24,608 bases of DNA from JBDTMT01 sp033764095 (lineage in GTDB: Bacteria; Desulfobacterota; Binatia; HRBIN30; CADEER01): contig JANRJF010000209.1 of assembly GCA_033764095.1 (NCBI GenBank), positions 1 through 24,608 on the forward strand. Direction: 5' to 3'. The notes beneath the pieces are model-generated. The model was not told where the DNA came from. It did no database searches and was given only the letters and a program-made list of their open reading frames with translations. The translations under genes and the position numbers were made by a program. The first letter of the stretch is position 1. Every line of letters starts with the position of its first letter. Of this stretch, positions 14,431 through 21,316 are shown piece after piece.

Positions 14431-15252
14431 ATGTTCAAACAGTACGTGCGCGCCGAGGTGGCGGCGCATCTCGACGAGACCTACCGCTTCGAGCAGTGGG
14501 CCGACGCGGCGCGCGGCAGCGACTACTTCGACGTGCACGCGTCGGTCATCGACGCGCACGAGACGGCGGTGCCGACGCTGGCGCGCGTGCTGCAGCCGGG
14601 GGCGCGCATCCTCGAATCGGGCTGCGGCAGCGGCCGCTGGCTCGACTGGTTCGCGCGCCGCGGCCTGCGGCCGGTCGGGCTCGACGACAGCGCGGGGGCG
14701 CTCGCCGTCGCGCGCCGGCACGGGCCGCGGCTGGCGCTGGTGCGCGGCGACGCGGTCGCCAGCCCGTTCCGCGCCGCCAGCTTCGACGCCGCCTTCTCCG
14801 CCTACGTCGCCGAGCACTTCGAGGCCGGTCCCGACGCGCTGCTCGCCGAGCTGCATCGCGTGCTGCGGCCGGGCGGCGTGCTGATCCTGATCGTCCCCTA
14901 CGACAACCCGTTCCGGCGCGCCGTCGTCGACCGCGTGCTGTCCGCCTACTACTGGCGCGCGCGCCGGCGCGGCCAGCCGCTGGCGTTCACCGAGTACCGC
15001 TTCCGGCGCGCCGAGGTGCGCGACGCGCTGGCGCGCGCCGGCTTCGCCGTCGAGCACCTGGAAGCCGACGACTACCGCTTTCCCTGGGCGAAGGGGCTGT
15101 GCGTCGATCTCGGCCCGCTGGTCCGCCCGCGCGGCCTGCCGCCCGGCAGCTGGGAGCTCAACGCTCCCGGCCGCCTGCTGGCGCGCGTGCTCAACGCCGT
15201 CTCGCCGTGGGCGGCCGCGGCCGGCGTGCTGGCGGTGGGGCGGCGCCACTGA
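14431..15252 (+). CDS. Class I SAM-dependent methyltransferase, paralogue of 3377-4213
   Basis: This is a 273-residue methyltransferase. The N-terminus (MFKQYVRAEV, LDETY), motif I LESGCGSGRW (61-70), GLDDS, FDAAFSAYVAEHFEAGPD, LHRVLRPGG and VPYDNPFRR follow the 3377 gene almost step by step. The C-terminal FTEYRFRRAEVRDAL and FPWAKGLCVDL are also shared, so this is a clear duplicate. It is the last gene of the co-directional run from 8827 and converges on the methyltransferase at 15302. No Shine-Dalgarno is evident before the ATG, which directly follows the hairpin. The substrate is unknown and is probably a sugar hydroxyl in the locus product. Confidence 0.9.
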   Translation: MFKQYVRAEVAAHLDETYRFEQWADAARGSDYFDVHASVIDAHETAVPTLARVLQPGARILESGCGSGRWLDWFARRGLRPVGLDDSAGALAVARRHGPRLALVRGDAVASPFRAASFDAAFSAYVAEHFEAGPDALLAELHRVLRPGGVLILIVPYDNPFRRAVVDRVLSAYYWRARRRGQPLAFTEYRFRRAEVRDALARAGFAVEHLEADDYRFPWAKGLCVDLGPLVRPRGLPPGSWELNAPGRLLARVLNAVSPWAAAAGVLAVGRRH

Positions 15253-15262
15253 GCCGTCGCGC

Positions 15263-15293
15263 GGCTTGCCCGACAGATCACGTGGGCAAAGCC
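15263..15293. terminator. Possible bidirectional terminator hairpin
   Basis: GGCTTGCCC (15263-15271) can pair with GGGCAAAGCC (15284-15293) with a one-base bulge and a 12-nt loop. It lies in the 49-bp gap between convergent methyltransferase genes. No T-run is present, so this is tentative. Confidence 0.4.
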
Positions 15294-15301
15294 CCGTCGC
15301 G

Positions 15302-16108
15302 TCAGACCGCGCGCGCGACGACGATCACTTCCCCGCACACCAGCCACGGCACCCAGCGCGTCAGCGCCTGGGTGACGCGGCCGGTGAGGCCGCGGAAGAT
15401 GAACAGCTCGTCGGGCGTCATCGCCTTGAACGGGTCGAGCACCAGGTTCTGGTAGTCGACCCACAGCCCCATGTTGCGCGGCGGGCGCAGGTCGTTGGGG
15501 TGCTCGGAGACGATGGCGAAGCCGGCGCGGGTCAGCGCGTCGCGCATCTCCCGGCGCGAGAAGCGGTACTCGGCGAAGCCCATCTTCCAGCCGCGCTGGC
15601 GGCGGCGGTTGGTCACCCGGTCGAGCAGGGTGTTGCCGAGCGCGCGGCGCCACAGGTTGTTGAACGGCACCGCCACCACCAGGGTGCCGCCCGGCTTGAG
15701 GATGCGGCGCGCCTCGGCGAGGCCGGCGTCGGGCCCCGCCTCGTCGTGCTCGACGACGCCGAGCGAGATCACCGCGTCGAGCGCGCCGCTGCGCACCGGC
15801 TTGCGGCGGATGTCGGCCTGCGCCACGCCCAGCCCGGGATCGTGCTCGCGCGCGATCTTGCAGGCGTCGTGGCTCATCTCCAGGCCGACGACGCGGTAGC
15901 CGAGGCGGCGCAGGTAGATCGGCCAGCGCGCCACGCCGCAGCCGGCGTCGAGAATCAGACCGTCGCGCGGCAACGCCTGCAGCATGACGTCGTGCAGGAA
16001 CTCGATGCGGCAGTCCTCGGTGGCGACCGTGCGGCCCTCGAGCTTCCAGGCCACCTGGCTCCACTCGATCGGCGACAGGGCGTCGAACAGATAGACCTTG
16101 TAACTCAT
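15302..16108 (-). CDS. Class I SAM-dependent methyltransferase, third member
   Basis: This is a 268-residue methyltransferase with LDAGCGVARW (53-62), VGLEMS, LDAVISLGVVEHDEAGPD, RRILKPGG and VPFNNLWRR. Its C-terminal FAEYRFSRREMRDAL aligns with the two other methyltransferases, but the N-terminus differs (MSYKVYLFDALSPIEW). It is therefore a more distant relative. The frame stays open far upstream to 16615, running antisense through the lipoprotein gene. The ATG of MSYKVYLF is the sensible start because domain homology begins there. The gene is divergent from the lipoprotein gene at 16245. Confidence 0.88.
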   Translation of the reverse strand: MSYKVYLFDALSPIEWSQVAWKLEGRTVATEDCRIEFLHDVMLQALPRDGLILDAGCGVARWPIYLRRLGYRVVGLEMSHDACKIAREHDPGLGVAQADIRRKPVRSGALDAVISLGVVEHDEAGPDAGLAEARRILKPGGTLVVAVPFNNLWRRALGNTLLDRVTNRRRQRGWKMGFAEYRFSRREMRDALTRAGFAIVSEHPNDLRPPRNMGLWVDYQNLVLDPFKAMTPDELFIFRGLTGRVTQALTRWVPWLVCGEVIVVARAV

Positions 16109-16244
16109 CGCGTCCGCCGACGGTAATCGAGCCGCACCTCGGCTTTCAAGCGCTCGCCGGTCTTCGATTGACTGTCTCCGACCCGGCGCGTAGATGCGGC
16201 GATTGAATCCCGCGCGCCCCGCAGGGCGAAACAAGGAGCCAACC

Positions 16245-16790
16245 ATGTCGCGTCGCATCCGCCCCGCCACCGTCGTCACCGCCCTGCTGGTCGTCATCGC
16301 CGGGTGCCGTTTCGAGTCGACCATCGACAAGACCGGCGGCGCCGAGCTCACCGTGCGCCTGCACGCGCTGGCCAACCAGAGCCTCGATCGCCTCGCCAAG
16401 GACATGACCAGCGCGCACGTCGAGGTGGTCAGCAAGGCGAAGGACAAGGACAACTGGGTGACGATGACCCTCAAGATGAAGGACGTCACCAAGCTGTCGA
16501 CGACCGAGTTCTTCTCCGCCACCAACGTCACGCTGACCGACGACGCCAAGGCCGGCACCAAGACGCTGAAGGCGGTGGTGACCAACAAGAACCCGGCCGA
16601 CAAGCTGCCCGACACCGTCGTCGAGTACTACGGCAAGGAGATCACCATCATCGCCAAGCTGCCCGGCGAGATCGTCAAGTCGAATGCCACCTCGACCAGC
16701 GGGCAGACCGCGACCTGGACGACCGACCTGCGCAAGTTCTTCGGCACCAAGCAGAACACGATGGAGGTCACCTACAAGCTTGCGCAGTAA
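16245..16790 (+). CDS. Small lipoprotein, LppM/DUF3153-like
   Basis: This 181-residue protein has a lipobox VIAGC (C21). A beta-rich body follows, with Lys- and Thr-rich composition unlike the Arg- and Ala-rich neighbours. Features such as FESTIDKTGGAELTV near the start and LPGEIVKSNATSTSGQTATW with a final W-x-T-D-L before the end resemble LppM/DUF3153-type lipoproteins. In those, a G-x-I-x-x-S-N-A ... W motif is typical. I recognise the pattern but not a precise family. A Shine-Dalgarno AAGGAG precedes the ATG by 6 nt; an upstream in-frame start would break that spacing. The 3' end overlaps the TTG start of the SGNH-like gene by 11 bp. The function is unknown and it is located in an envelope membrane. 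Confidence 0.82.
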   Translation: MSRRIRPATVVTALLVVIAGCRFESTIDKTGGAELTVRLHALANQSLDRLAKDMTSAHVEVVSKAKDKDNWVTMTLKMKDVTKLSTTEFFSATNVTLTDDAKAGTKTLKAVVTNKNPADKLPDTVVEYYGKEITIIAKLPGEIVKSNATSTSGQTATWTTDLRKFFGTKQNTMEVTYKLAQ

Positions 16791-17910
16791 GGCGCGCGGC
16801 GCGACGCCGGCGTGCCGCGCCGCGGCGCGCGCGCTGCTGCTGCTGCTGCTGCTGCTGCTCCTGCTGGCCGGCGCCGCGCGCGCCGAGCCGTTCTGCCTGC
16901 CGCCGCTGTTCGACGGCGGGCAGCGCCTGCACGGCCTCGATCCGGTCAAGGTGCTGTGGCTCGACCCGCTGCTGCGCCAGCACGAGATCTGCTGGCGCCA
17001 GCGGCCGGGCGAGGTGCGCATCGTGGTGCTCGGCAACTCGGCGATCTACGGCTTTCCGCTGCCCGTCGAGCAGTCGTTCGCCGCCCGCCTCAACGCCGGC
17101 TTCGACGCCGACGGCACTGCCGCGCACGTCTTCAACCTCGCCTGGGTCTTCACCTACTTCCTCAAGGACGCGGTCATCCTCGACCGCGCCCTGGCCTATC
17201 GTCCGGACGTCATCGTCTACGCCGTGACGCTGGCCGACATGACGCACCTGGCGCCGCCGCCGTTCCAGCCGCTGCTCGAGTTCCTGCGCGCCAACGCCGG
17301 CACCATCGACGCGATGGCGGCCGACCCGCCGCCGACGCTCGCCGAGCCGCTGGCGCTGACCGCCGCGTCGCTGCACGAGTCGGAGGCCACGCTGCTGCAG
17401 TCGCGCCGCCTCAACATCGCCACCTACCTGCGCCAGACGCTGCGCCAGCAGGCGCGCGCCCTGGCGACCGCGGTGGGCGCGGCGCCGGCGCCGCCGGCGC
17501 CGAAGACGCTGGGGCGGGCCCCCTACGACTGCCGCAAGGTGCAGCGGCAGGACGGCCTCTTCTACCGCGACTTCCAGACCTGGAGCCTGCTCGGCGCGCT
17601 CGCCGCGCTGCGCCAGCAGAGCGGCCAGCGCGTGCTGGTGGTGAACTGGCCGGTGGCGCACGAGCCCAGCGGCGACTGCTACAACAACCGCTATACCGTC
17701 GCCCGCCTGGCGGAGTTCGACGCCTGGCTGGCGGCCGAGACGACCCGTCTCGAGCTGCCGTTCCTCGACCTCAGCCGGCTGTTGCCGCCGGAAGAATTCC
17801 TCGACTCGCTGCACGTCTCCGCCGCCGGCCACCAGCTCATCGCCGACCGCGTCGGCGCCGCCCTGCAGCCGCTGCTCGCCCCGTCTCCGACCGCCGCCGC
17901 GCCGCGATGA
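16780..17910 (+). CDS. SGNH-like secreted protein, paralogue of 4210-5307
   Basis: This protein is about 376 residues if it starts at the TTG that overlaps the lipoprotein stop. The only in-frame ATG nearby would overlap that gene by more than 100 bp. The signal has an 11-Leu core and a likely signal peptidase I site after ARA (residue 35), not a lipobox. The body matches the 4210 gene: LFDGGQRLHG, LLRQHEICW, GNS at 85-87 (S87 as nucleophile), VFNLAWV, NWPVAHEPSGDCYNNRYT, and FLDSLHVSAAG with D342 and H345. All four Cys (39, 71, 251, 300) are kept. A second MBOAT gene follows after 34 bp, so this is the natural transferase partner of that MBOAT. The acyl-transfer role is inferred from the Dlt and alginate systems. 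Confidence 0.82.
   Translation: MRSKARGATPACRAAARALLLLLLLLLLLAGAARAEPFCLPPLFDGGQRLHGLDPVKVLWLDPLLRQHEICWRQRPGEVRIVVLGNSAIYGFPLPVEQSFAARLNAGFDADGTAAHVFNLAWVFTYFLKDAVILDRALAYRPDVIVYAVTLADMTHLAPPPFQPLLEFLRANAGTIDAMAADPPPTLAEPLALTAASLHESEATLLQSRRLNIATYLRQTLRQQARALATAVGAAPAPPAPKTLGRAPYDCRKVQRQDGLFYRDFQTWSLLGALAALRQQSGQRVLVVNWPVAHEPSGDCYNNRYTVARLAEFDAWLAAETTRLELPFLDLSRLLPPEEFLDSLHVSAAGHQLIADRVGAALQPLLAPSPTAAAPR
16834..16866 (+). repeat. CTG trinucleotide repeat in signal peptide
   Basis: Eight consecutive CTG codons, one CTC and two more CTG encode eleven Leu in the signal core of the SGNH-like protein. Slippage would change hydrophobic length in whole codons without a frameshift. Confidence 0.85.
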
Positions 17911-17944
17911 GCGCGTCGCCGGCGCCGCCCCGCACGAGCCCGCC

Positions 17945-19126
17945 GTGCTGTTCCTGACCCCCTGGTTCTGGGCCTTCGCCGCGCCCGCGGTGCTGCTCTA
18001 CCGCTTCGTGCCGGCGCGCCTGCGACTGGTCTGGCTGCTCGGCGCCAGCGCCGTCTTCCACTGGCACTTCGCCGGACCGGCGGGGGTGGCGCCGATCGTC
18101 GTGCTCGGCGCCGCGACCTACGCGGTCGGACTATGGCCGCGGCGGCTCGGCCGCTGGTCGACCGTCGGCCTGGTGATCACCGCGCTGGTCGCGGCGCTGG
18201 CGTTCTACAAGTACGCCCGCTTCGCGCTCGACAACCTCGTCCTGCTCGCCGCCTCGCTCGGCATCGCGCTGCCGAGCGAGGTCGCCAGGTGGGTGGCGCC
18301 GGCGGCGCCGCTCGGCATCTCGTTCTTCACCTTCGAGTTCGTCCACTACCTCTACGAGGTCCACTGGCACGGCCGCGCGCCGATCCGCTCGCCGCTGCAG
18401 TTCGCCCTCTTCTCGATCTTCTTCCCGACCCTGGCCACCGGACCGATCAAGCGCTTCCCCGACTTCGTCCCGCAGCTCGACGCGCTCACGCCGCCCGACT
18501 GGGAGCGCTTCTGGGGCGGCCTCGGGCGCGTCATCCGCGGCCTGTTCAAGAAGGTCTGCGTCGCCGACCTGCTGGTCGAGTACATCGCCGTCTTCGAGCA
18601 GGTGCCGCACCCGACCGCGCCGCTGGTGGTCGGCCTGGCGGTGCTGCAGGGCTGGCGCATCTACTACGATTTCGCCGGCTATACCGACATGGCGGTCGGC
18701 CTGGCGCAGATGCTCAACCTGAGCGTGCCGGAGAACTTCAACCGCCCCTACGGCTCGACCAGCCTGCAGGAGTTCTGGCGCCGCTGGCACATGAGCCTGA
18801 GCAGCTGGATCCGCGACTACGTCTACATCCCGCTCGGCGGCAACCGCGTCCGCCGCGGCTTCAACCTGTTGCTGGCGATGGTCATCTGCGGCCTGTGGCA
18901 CGGGCCGGCCTGGCACTTCGCCGCCTGGGGCGCCTACCACGGCCTCGGCCTCGGCCTCGAATCGGCCCTGCGCCGCCGCTGGCCGGGGCTGTTCGCCGAG
19001 CGCTGGCCACAGCGCGCCCTCGGCTGGGCGGTCTGCTACGCCTTCGTCAACTTCGGGTGGCTGGTGTTCTTCTACCCGCTCGGTACGGTGTGGAAGCTGA
19101 CCCGCGCCCTGCTGGTGTGGCCGTGA
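17945..19126 (+). CDS. MBOAT family O-acyltransferase, second copy
   Basis: This 393-residue polytopic membrane O-acyltransferase aligns from end to end with the 8827 gene without any gap. It has GISFFTFEFVHYLYEV, TLATGPIKRFPDF, YYDFAGYTDMAVG, NFNRPYGSTSLQEFWRRWH (H282), CGLWHGPAWHF (H319) and ends in LVWP. The start is a GTG that matches the ATG of the paralogue (MLFLTPWFWAF). It follows the SGNH-like gene by 34 bp and is probably in one operon with it and the lipoprotein gene. Unlike the first copy, no Tyr-hexapeptide microprotein follows, and the motif is not fused to its own C-terminus. It may therefore use one of the two microproteins elsewhere in the locus. Confidence 0.95.
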   Translation: MLFLTPWFWAFAAPAVLLYRFVPARLRLVWLLGASAVFHWHFAGPAGVAPIVVLGAATYAVGLWPRRLGRWSTVGLVITALVAALAFYKYARFALDNLVLLAASLGIALPSEVARWVAPAAPLGISFFTFEFVHYLYEVHWHGRAPIRSPLQFALFSIFFPTLATGPIKRFPDFVPQLDALTPPDWERFWGGLGRVIRGLFKKVCVADLLVEYIAVFEQVPHPTAPLVVGLAVLQGWRIYYDFAGYTDMAVGLAQMLNLSVPENFNRPYGSTSLQEFWRRWHMSLSSWIRDYVYIPLGGNRVRRGFNLLLAMVICGLWHGPAWHFAAWGAYHGLGLGLESALRRRWPGLFAERWPQRALGWAVCYAFVNFGWLVFFYPLGTVWKLTRALLVWP

Positions 19127-19130
19127 AGAC

Positions 19131-19169
19131 CAGCTGTCAGCTTTCAGCCGTCAGCATGGCAGACAGCCG
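19131..19169. repeat. AGCTGTCAGC-type short repeat
   Basis: A stretch of TCAGC/ACAGCC units of the same kind as at 1631-1656 fills much of the 76-bp gap before the radical SAM gene. It is likely a remnant of a dispersed short repeat and shows no clear secondary structure. Confidence 0.5.
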
Positions 19170-19202
19170 TCCCATTAAATCGTTGACTTGCGCGTGAGCC
19201 TC

Positions 19203-21302
19203 ATGAAAACGTCGTCTACTCCGATGGATGCGTCCGTCTTCCTGGCCGACCTGCGCCACAACTATTCCGGCATGTTGGCCAACGACTGCATGCCGCTCGG
19301 CGTCGGCTACATGAAGGCGGTCATCGACCGCGATCTGCCCGACGTCCAGGCCCGTCTGTTCGCCTATCCCGACCGCCTCCTGGAGGCGCTCGAACGGGAA
19401 AAGCCGGACGTCCTGATGCTCACCAACTACATGTGGAACGAGTGGCTGAGCTTCCACTTCGCCAGCGTCGCCAAGCGCCTGCACCCCGGCATGCTGGTGG
19501 TCATGGGCGGGCCCAACGTGCCGCTCGAGACCGAGCGCCAGCTCGCCTACTTCAACGCCCATCCCGAGATCGACGTCTACGCCCTCGGCGAGGGCGACTT
19601 CCTCGCCCGCGACCTGGTGCGCGAGTTCCTCGCCGCCGACAAGTCGCTGGCCCGCTTCGGCGAGCGCGAGGTGCCGTCGAGCCTGTTCCGCCGGCCGACC
19701 GGCGAAGCGGTGCGCAGCACGATGTGGGACCGCGAGGGCAGCGTCGAGGAGATCCCCTCGCCCTGGCTGGGCGGCGCGCTCGACGAGTTCTTCGACGGCA
19801 AGCTGGCGCCGCTGCTGGAGACCAACCGCGGCTGCCCGTTCACCTGCACCTTCTGCGTGCAGGGCGTGCGCTGGTACACCAAGGTGCACAACTTCTCGAA
19901 GGAGCGGCTGCGCGCCGAGATCGAGTACATCGGCCGGATGATCAAGGAGCGCTGCCCGTCGATGGGCTTCCTGCGCATCGCCGACTCGAACTACGGCATG
20001 TTCGAGCGCGACATCGAGATCTCCAGCTACATCGCCGAATCGCAGGCGAAGTACGGCTGGCCGACCTACATCGACGCCACCACCGGCAAGAACCGCCCCG
20101 AGCGCGTCATCCAGTCGCTCGAGAAGGTCAGCGGCGCGATGGTGATCTACCAGGCCGTCCAGTCGCTCGACGAGACGACGCTGAAGAACATCAAGCGCCA
20201 GAACATCAGCACCGACGCCTACGCCGAGGTGATGATCCACGTGCGCGGCCGCGGCCTGCGCTCGCTGTCCGACCTCATCCTCGGCCTGCCCGGCGAGACG
20301 CTGCAGTCGCACCTCGACGGCATCAGCCAGCTGATCGACTCCGGCACCGACGAGATGCACCTGTTCCAGGCCATGATGCTCAAGGGCTCGGAGCTGGAGA
20401 ACGCCGCGTCGCGCGAGAAGTACCACATGGACACGCGCTTCCGCGTGCTGCCGAAGAACTACGGCGAGTACGCCGGCGAGAAGGTGTTCGACGTCGACGA
20501 GATCGTCGTCGCCACCGACACGTTGTCGTTCGACGACTACCTGTACTGCCGCACCTTCGCGCTCACCTGCAGCATCTTCTGGAACAACGCCTGGTTCGAC
20601 GACGCGGTGGCGTTCGCCAAGCGCTTCGGCGTCAAGCCGTCGGACTGGGTGAAGGCGATGTGCGCCGCCATCCAGGCCGACCAGGGCACCGTCGGCCAGC
20701 TGGTGCGCGAGTTCCTCACCGAGACGCGCAACGAGCTGTTCCCGACCCGCGAGGCCTGCGCCGCGTTCTACGCCGAGCCGCAGAACTTCGAGCGCCTCAA
20801 GCGCGGCGAGATCGGCGACAACCTGATGTACAAGTACCGCGTCCTCGGCGGCTTCTTCCGCTGGCCGGACGTCTGCCGCATCGCGCTCGACGGCACCCGC
20901 GCGCTGCTGCGCGCCGCCGGCGCCGAGGCGGTGGTGCCCGACTTCGAGCGCCTGTGGGACGACTTCCACCGCTACGTCGAGCACAAGCACCCGCTCGTCA
21001 CGACCCGCGAGGTGCTGCTGTCGCCGACCCGCGTGCCGCTGCGCTACGACGTCGAGGGCTGGATCGCCGCCGGCATGCCGGACGACCCGACGCCGTTCCG
21101 CCTCGACGCGGCGCAGCCGTTCGTCTTCGAGCTGGCGCCCGACGCGGCGCGCGAGCTCGACGGCCTGCTGCGCACCTGGACCACCGACCTGCGCGGGCTG
21201 ACCAAGGGCATCACCCGCATGCGTACCACCTCCCTGATCCGCCGCTGCCGGCCGCTCGGCGAGGGCGGCGCGCACGCGCCGGCCGCGGCGGCGGCGAGCT
21301 GA
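19203..21302 (+). CDS. B12-binding domain radical SAM protein
   Basis: This is a 699-residue protein. Residues 10-145 look like a cobalamin-binding Rossmann fold (PLGVGYMKAV, KPDVLMLTNY, VVMGGPNVP, ALGEGDF). The radical SAM core begins at ETNRGCPFTCTFC with the cluster cysteines C211, C215 and C218. It continues with a barrel containing LRIADSNYGMFERD, YQAVQSLDETTLKNIKR and LILGLPGET. About 250 C-terminal residues are not recognisable to me. I chose the ATG of MKTSSTPMDA; an in-frame TTG five codons upstream is less likely. The next gene is a second, different B12-binding radical SAM protein 14 bp downstream. Relatives catalyse methylation at unactivated carbon, ring rearrangements or thiomethylation. 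A C-methylation of the glycan or its lipid is a reasonable but unproven guess. Confidence 0.9.
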   Translation: MKTSSTPMDASVFLADLRHNYSGMLANDCMPLGVGYMKAVIDRDLPDVQARLFAYPDRLLEALEREKPDVLMLTNYMWNEWLSFHFASVAKRLHPGMLVVMGGPNVPLETERQLAYFNAHPEIDVYALGEGDFLARDLVREFLAADKSLARFGEREVPSSLFRRPTGEAVRSTMWDREGSVEEIPSPWLGGALDEFFDGKLAPLLETNRGCPFTCTFCVQGVRWYTKVHNFSKERLRAEIEYIGRMIKERCPSMGFLRIADSNYGMFERDIEISSYIAESQAKYGWPTYIDATTGKNRPERVIQSLEKVSGAMVIYQAVQSLDETTLKNIKRQNISTDAYAEVMIHVRGRGLRSLSDLILGLPGETLQSHLDGISQLIDSGTDEMHLFQAMMLKGSELENAASREKYHMDTRFRVLPKNYGEYAGEKVFDVDEIVVATDTLSFDDYLYCRTFALTCSIFWNNAWFDDAVAFAKRFGVKPSDWVKAMCAAIQADQGTVGQLVREFLTETRNELFPTREACAAFYAEPQNFERLKRGEIGDNLMYKYRVLGGFFRWPDVCRIALDGTRALLRAAGAEAVVPDFERLWDDFHRYVEHKHPLVTTREVLLSPTRVPLRYDVEGWIAAGMPDDPTPFRLDAAQPFVFELAPDAARELDGLLRTWTTDLRGLTKGITRMRTTSLIRRCRPLGEGGAHAPAAAAAS

Positions 21303-21316
21303 GGCGCGGCGCGCCG

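Noticed and set aside
16109..16615. N-terminal extension of the third methyltransferase
   Set aside because: It would run antisense through the lipoprotein gene and precedes any domain homology.
19129..19200. Short ORF after the second MBOAT as a shuttle microprotein
   Set aside because: It is translated AGCTGTCAGC repeat, has no hydrophobic span and does not end in a Tyr hexapeptide.
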